A stretch of DNA of 14,158 bases, from assembly GCA_900546915.1 (NCBI GenBank), contig UREY01000037.1:1-14158 (forward strand), in the 5' to 3' direction. Made by a program: the position numbers and the translations under genes. The notes under the pieces were generated by a model. The model made no database searches and had not been told where the DNA came from. It saw nothing but the letters and a program-made list of their open reading frames with translations. The DNA is from an uncultured Eubacteriales bacterium. GTDB lineage: Bacteria; Bacillota; Clostridia; Oscillospirales; Oscillospiraceae. This document shows positions 6,348-14,158 of this stretch, in pieces; position 1 is the first letter of the stretch; each line of letters opens with the position of its first letter.

Positions 6348-6441
6348 GACCTGGAAAAGAAAAAAGAATCCACGGTCCCGGACGTACGAATCAACATACA
6401 TCATTCCGGCATTTGCCGAGAGAAAGGCTGTGATGACGTAA

Positions 6442-9400
6442 ATGGCGATGGTCAAGGATCAGCTGTTTGGTAAGACCATGCGGAAAAGCTATGCCAAATA
6501 TCAGGAAATCCTGGAAATGCCAAATCTTCTGAAGATCCAGAAGGACTCCTATCAGTGGTTCCTGAACGAGGGCCTGCAGGAGGTCTTCCGGGACGTGGGC
6601 ACAATCACGGACTTCAGCGGAAAGCTGGAGCTGTCTTTCCTGGATTTTACCATGAAGGACGCCCCCAAGTACACCGTGGAGGAGTGCGTGGAGCGGGACG
6701 CCACTTACGCCCGGCCCATTAAGGTCCGGGTCCGTCTGCGCAACACCGAGACCGACGAGATCAAGGAGCAGGAAATTTTCATGGGGGATTTCCCCATTAT
6801 GACAAACGGCGGCACCTTCGTCATCAACGGCGGCGAGCGTGTCATCGTCTCCCAGATCGTCCGCTCTCCCGGCATGTACTACGGCCACGAGGTGGACAAG
6901 GCGGACCAGCACACCTATACCACCACCGTCATCCCCTACCGGGGCGCCTGGCTGGAATATGAAACCGACAACCAGGGCGTGTTTTACGTCCGCATCGATA
7001 AAAACCGGAAGCTGCCCATCACCTGCCTGATCCGGGCCCTGGGGGTGGACACCGACGACAAAATCCGGGAGCTGTTCGGCGACGATCCCCTCATCCGCGC
7101 CACCATAGAAAAGGACGTCTGCAAGACCCGGGAGGAAAGCCTCCTGGAGATCTACCGCCGCCTGCGTCCCGGCGAGCCCCCCACAGTGGAAAACGCCGAG
7201 GCGTATATGGACGCGCTGTTCTTCGATGCCCGGCGCTACGACGTGTCCAAGGTGGGCCGGTACAAATTCAATAAGAAGATGGATATCTGGTCCCGCCTGT
7301 CCGGTCAGACTCTGGCCGAGCCGGTGGCCGACCCCATGACCGGCGAAATTCTGGCCATGCCCGGCGAGACGCTCACCCGGGCCCGGGCCCAGGAGCTCTC
7401 CGCCCGGGGCGTCAATCAGGCCCTTTTGGCCCTGGAGGGCGGCCGGACTCTGAAGGTCTTCTCCAACGGCATGGTGGATATGGCCCAGTTCGTCTCCTTC
7501 GATCCCAAGGCGTACGGAATTCACGAGAAGGTTCGCTTCTCCGTCCTGCGGGAAATGCTGGACACCGTAGCCGAGGACGGCTGGGCCGAGGCCATCGCCC
7601 TGCGGCGGGACGACCTGATCCCCAAGCATATCATCACCGACGACATTCTGGCCTCCATCAACTATCTGTGCTGCGTGGCCGCCGGCGTCGGCGTCACCGA
7701 CGACATCGACCATCTGGGCAACCGCCGCCTGCGCTGCGTAGGCGAGCTGCTTCAGAATCAGCTCCGGGTGGGCTTTACCCGGCTGGAGCGGGTGATTCGG
7801 GAGCGGATGACCGTCCAGGACCTGGACGCCGTCACGCCCCAGAGCCTCATCAACATCCGGCCGGTCACTGCGGTCATCCGGGAGTTCTTCGGCTCGTCTC
7901 CCCTGTCCCAGTTCATGGACCAGAACAATCCCCTGGCCGAGCTGACCCACAAGCGCCGCGTCTCCGCCCTGGGCCCCGGCGGTCTGAGCCGGGAGCGGGC
8001 CTCCTTCGACGTCCGGGACGTGCACTACAGCCATTACGGCCGGATGTGCCCCATCGAGACCCCCGAAGGTCCCAACATCGGCCTCATCAACTACCTGGCC
8101 TCTTACGCCCAGGTCAATGAGTACGGCTTTGTGGAGGCCCCCTTCCGGAAGGTGGACAAGGAGACCGGCTTCGTCACGGACACCGTGCAGTATATGACCG
8201 CCGACGTGGAGGACGATTATTACGTGGCCCAGGCCAACGAGCCGGTGGACGAAAACGGCTGCCTGGCCAACGCCCGGATTACCTGCCGCCACCGCAACGA
8301 GATCATCGAGGTGGACCGCAACATGATCGACTACATCGACGTGTCCCCCAAGATGATGTGCTCCGTGGCCACGGCCTTCATCCCCTTCCTCCAGAACGAC
8401 GACGCCAACCGGGCCCTCATGGGCGCCAACATGCAGCGCCAGGCCGTGCCCCTGATGGTGACCGAGGCCCCCATTGTGGCCACCGGCATCGAGCACAAGT
8501 GCGCCGTGGACTCCGAGGTCTGCATCAAGGCCCAGGGCCCCGGCCAGGTGACCGCCGTGTCCGCCACGAACATCACCGTGAAATACGACAGCGGCGAAAC
8601 CGTCACCCATAAGCTGACCAAGTTCACCCGCTCCAACCAGGGCACCTGCGTCAACCAGCGGCCCATTGTGGAGGTGGGAGAACGGGTGGAGGCCGAGCAG
8701 ATCATCGCCGACGGCCCCGCCTGCTCTCAGGGCGAGATTGCCCTGGGCAAAAACGTCCTCATCGGCTTCGTCACCTGGGAGGGCTACAACTACGAGGACG
8801 CCATCCTCCTCAACGAGCGCCTGGTCCGGGAGGACGTGTTCACCTCCATTCACATTGAAGAGCATGAGACCGAGTCCCGGGACACCAAGCTGGGACCGGA
8901 GGAAATCACCCGGGACATTCCCAACGTGGGCGAAGACACCCTGAAGGATCTGGACGAGGACGGCATCATCCGCATCGGCGCCGAGGTCCGCTCCGGCGAC
9001 TATCTGGTGGGCAAGGTCACGCCCAAGGGCGAAACCGAGCTCACCCCGGAGGAGCGGCTCCTGCGGGCCATCTTCGGCGAGAAGGCCAGAGAGGTCCGGG
9101 ACACCTCCCTGAAGGTGCCCCACGGCGAGAGCGGCATCGTGGTAGACGTCAAGGTATTCAAGCGGGAAAACGGCGACGAGCTGCCCCCCGGCGTCAATAA
9201 AGTCGTCCGGGTCTACGTGGCCCAGAAGCGGAAGATCTCCGTGGGCGACAAGATGGCCGGCCGCCACGGCAACAAGGGCGTTGTGTCCCGGGTCCTGCCT
9301 GAGGAGGATATGCCCTTCCTGCCCGACGGCACCCCCCTGGACATTGTGCTGAACCCCCTGGGCGTGCCCTCTCGAATGAACATCGGCCAGGTGCTGGAAG

Positions 9401-10122
9401 TGCACCTGGGCTATGCCGCCAAGGCTCTGGGCTGGAAGGTCTCCACTCCCATCTTCGACGGCGCCAACGAGAAGGATATCCGGGAAACCCTGAAGCTGGC
9501 CGGACTTCGGGAGGACGGCAAGACCGTCCTGTACGACGGCCGCACCGGCGAGCCCTTCGACAATCTGGTCACCGTGGGCTACCCCTATTTCCTGAAGCTC
9601 CACCACCTGGTGGACGACAAGATTCACGCCCGGTCCACCGGCCCGTACTCCATGGTCACCCAGCAGCCCCTGGGCGGCAAGGCCCAATTCGGCGGCCAGC
9701 GGTTCGGTGAGATGGAAGTCTGGGCCCTGGAGGCCTACGGCGCGGCCTACACCCTCCAGGAGATTCTGACTGTAAAATCCGACGACATCACCGGCCGTGT
9801 CAAAACCTACGAGGCCATCGTCAAGGGCAACAACGTGCCCAAGCCCGGCGTGCCCGAGTCCTTTAAGGTTTTGGTGAAAGAGCTCCAGTCCCTGTGCCTG
9901 GACATCCGCGTCCTGGATGAAACGGGCAACGAAATCGAGCTCAAGGACGAGGACGAGGATGATGAGGCAATCTACTCCTCTGAGGACGAAACCTACGTCA
10001 CCGACGAGCAGGAGGTCTTTGAATCCGGCTACAACGTGGACGAGGACGGCCCCGAGGATATTATGGATGTATTCAGCGACCTGGCCGCGCCGGAGGACGG
10101 CGAGCCGGCCGGCGACGAGTAA
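6442..10122 (+). CDS. rpoB: RpoB, RNA polymerase beta subunit
   Basis: This 1226-aa protein is the catalytic beta subunit of RNA polymerase, slightly longer than B. subtilis RpoB (1193 aa). The rifampicin pocket starts at Gly484 ([20 protein letters not shown]) and goes on through [11 protein letters not shown]. The residues equal to E. coli Q513, D516, H526 and S531 are Q490, D493, H503 and S508, all in the sensitive state. P487 replaces E. coli Q510. [10 protein letters not shown] around 780-789 and [12 protein letters not shown] (935-946) are active-centre motifs. The last 65 or so residues form an acidic Asp/Glu-rich tail, common in Firmicutes. The ATG at 6442 has AGAAAGG upstream (6421-6427) at wide spacing. 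Met3 at 6448 is an alternative start matching the MVKD.. start of relatives. rplJ and rplL are not upstream. Confidence 0.98.
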   Translation: MAMVKDQLFGKTMRKSYAKYQEILEMPNLLKIQKDSYQWFLNEGLQEVFRDVGTITDFSGKLELSFLDFTMKDAPKYTVEECVERDATYARPIKVRVRLRNTETDEIKEQEIFMGDFPIMTNGGTFVINGGERVIVSQIVRSPGMYYGHEVDKADQHTYTTTVIPYRGAWLEYETDNQGVFYVRIDKNRKLPITCLIRALGVDTDDKIRELFGDDPLIRATIEKDVCKTREESLLEIYRRLRPGEPPTVENAEAYMDALFFDARRYDVSKVGRYKFNKKMDIWSRLSGQTLAEPVADPMTGEILAMPGETLTRARAQELSARGVNQALLALEGGRTLKVFSNGMVDMAQFVSFDPKAYGIHEKVRFSVLREMLDTVAEDGWAEAIALRRDDLIPKHIITDDILASINYLCCVAAGVGVTDDIDHLGNRRLRCVGELLQNQLRVGFTRLERVIRERMTVQDLDAVTPQSLINIRPVTAVIREFFGSSPLSQFMDQNNPLAELTHKRRVSALGPGGLSRERASFDVRDVHYSHYGRMCPIETPEGPNIGLINYLASYAQVNEYGFVEAPFRKVDKETGFVTDTVQYMTADVEDDYYVAQANEPVDENGCLANARITCRHRNEIIEVDRNMIDYIDVSPKMMCSVATAFIPFLQNDDANRALMGANMQRQAVPLMVTEAPIVATGIEHKCAVDSEVCIKAQGPGQVTAVSATNITVKYDSGETVTHKLTKFTRSNQGTCVNQRPIVEVGERVEAEQIIADGPACSQGEIALGKNVLIGFVTWEGYNYEDAILLNERLVREDVFTSIHIEEHETESRDTKLGPEEITRDIPNVGEDTLKDLDEDGIIRIGAEVRSGDYLVGKVTPKGETELTPEERLLRAIFGEKAREVRDTSLKVPHGESGIVVDVKVFKRENGDELPPGVNKVVRVYVAQKRKISVGDKMAGRHGNKGVVSRVLPEEDMPFLPDGTPLDIVLNPLGVPSRMNIGQVLEVHLGYAAKALGWKVSTPIFDGANEKDIRETLKLAGLREDGKTVLYDGRTGEPFDNLVTVGYPYFLKLHHLVDDKIHARSTGPYSMVTQQPLGGKAQFGGQRFGEMEVWALEAYGAAYTLQEILTVKSDDITGRVKTYEAIVKGNNVPKPGVPESFKVLVKELQSLCLDIRVLDETGNEIELKDEDEDDEAIYSSEDETYVTDEQEVFESGYNVDEDGPEDIMDVFSDLAAPEDGEPAGDE

Positions 10123-10137
10123 AGGAGGCGCGATTGT

Positions 10138-13830
<3,693 letters not shown>

Positions 13831-13856
13831 GGGCCGGACCCATCATAACCCCTTTC

Positions 13857-13896
13857 CCGCCGCCTCCGGCAGCTTAAGCTGGAGGCGGCGGCTTTT
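13857..13896 (+). terminator. Intrinsic terminator of rpoBC
   Basis: CCGCCGCCTCC (13857-13867) pairs perfectly with GGAGGCGGCGG (13881-13891). Inside, AGCTTAAGCT (13871-13880) is itself a palindrome that extends the hairpin past a three-base bulge. A short CTTTT follows. It starts 26 bp after the rpoC stop, so rpsL, rpsG and fusA, which often follow rpoC in Firmicutes, are not simply part of this transcript. Confidence 0.9.
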
Positions 13897-14035
13897 GGTC
13901 CCCATCCGGCTGCCCCGGGACAGGAGGGAGCGCAAAACACCCCCATGCTTGCCCCGGTCCGCTCAGGAAACCCCTTGGCGCGGCCCATATGCGCTCCCGG
14001 CAAACGGCACACAGACGGAAGCGGACACAACAAAA

Positions 14036-14084
14036 GGGGCTGTCTTAAAACGCAACTTTTGCAATGTCCTTTTGCAAAAGTTGC
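14036..14084. repeat. GGGGCTGTCTTAAAA plus 13-bp-stem inverted repeat
   Basis: GCAACTTTTGCAA (14052-14064) and TTGCAAAAGTTGC (14072-14084) form a perfect 13-bp stem with a 7-nt loop. Directly to the left is GGGGCTGTCTTAAAA (14036-14050), which resembles the GGGxCTGTCT(T/C)AAAA ends of several Firmicutes insertion sequences. On the minus strand the hairpin is followed by GTTTTAAG, so it could also be a weak minus-strand terminator. The stretch from 13897 to 14035 shows no gene or site I can support. Confidence 0.5.
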
Positions 14085-14103
14085 AAAAATGGCGCAGAAA
14101 ACG

Positions 14104-14158
14104 GTAAGCGTCAAACCTACCACCGACTTGCGGAAGGCTCTCCAATATGAAACAATAC
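14104..14158 (+). mobile_element. Possible left end of an IS66-family element, cut by the window edge
   Basis: GTAAGCG at 14104-14110 is the characteristic start of IS66-family terminal repeats. Base composition and style change here from the rpoC flank. About 40 bp inward, GGAAGG (14132-14137) stands nine bases before an ATG (14147) reading MKQY to the window end, a plausible start of the first IS66 open frame. The eight bases before the repeat, AGAAAACG (14096-14103), would be the target duplication if the element is intact. Only 55 bp are visible, so the identification rests on the terminal motif and position. Confidence 0.45.

Noticed and set aside
6054..6455. N-terminal extension of the secreted protein up to 6455
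   Set aside because: The extension crosses both promoters and the rpoB start, has no ribosome binding site, and would bury the signal peptide inside the protein. The ATG at 6053 is better.
7891..7980. Rifampicin resistance substitution in RpoB
   Set aside because: The main resistance positions (Q490, D493, H503, S508) carry wild-type residues. Pro487 in place of E. coli Gln510 is not one of these main positions, and I judge it a lineage difference.
9940..10122. Acidic C-terminal tail of RpoB as a novel fusion
   Set aside because: Firmicutes RpoB proteins commonly end in a variable acidic tail; the length difference from B. subtilis is small.

Overview
The window looks like chromosomal DNA of a GC-rich, low-oxygen Gram-positive of the class Clostridia, probably the Oscillospirales (Flavonifractor/Oscillibacter-like). 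The grounds are RpoB and RpoC sequences of Firmicutes type with a long acidic RpoB tail, strong GC preference at third codon positions, AGGAGG-type ribosome binding sites, and a minimal SufC plus SufB/D-like iron-sulfur assembly pair. This placement comes from protein recognition, not from a database search.

Left edge to 3.4 kb, minus strand. An AT-rich left edge carries an inverted repeat resembling an IS3-type end (1-50). Next is secG with its own extended -10 promoter and a hairpin terminator. Upstream of secG is a compact operon running sufC, then a SufB/D-like scaffold gene (overlapping by 8 bp), then a ZIP metal transporter gene 18 bp further on. It is driven by a TTGACA-17-TAAAAT promoter, and its roughly 140-nt leader contains an AGTTAG-N6-CTAACT palindrome.

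3.4-6.45 kb. One minus-strand gene encodes an 881-aa secreted protein built from tandem repeats of about 110-125 residues. It ends in a strong intrinsic terminator. Between it and rpoB lies a 388-bp divergent intergenic region in which the two best promoters face each other. The rpoB promoter lies nearer the secreted-protein gene and the secreted-protein promoter lies nearer rpoB, so the two predicted transcripts overlap by about 40 nt at their 5' ends.

6.44-13.9 kb, plus strand. rpoB and rpoC are 15 bp apart, intact and full length, and are followed by a strong terminator. The usual upstream ribosomal protein genes (rplJ, rplL) are not adjacent to rpoB. The right edge holds a 13-bp-stem inverted repeat next to a GGGGCTGTCTTAAAA sequence, then a GTAAGCG sequence that looks like the terminal repeat of an IS66-family element running out of the window.

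Most of the window is conserved housekeeping DNA. The parts worth a second look are the face-to-face promoters with a switchable-looking inverted repeat, the sufC leader palindrome, the repeat-built secreted protein, and the two insertion-sequence-like edges.
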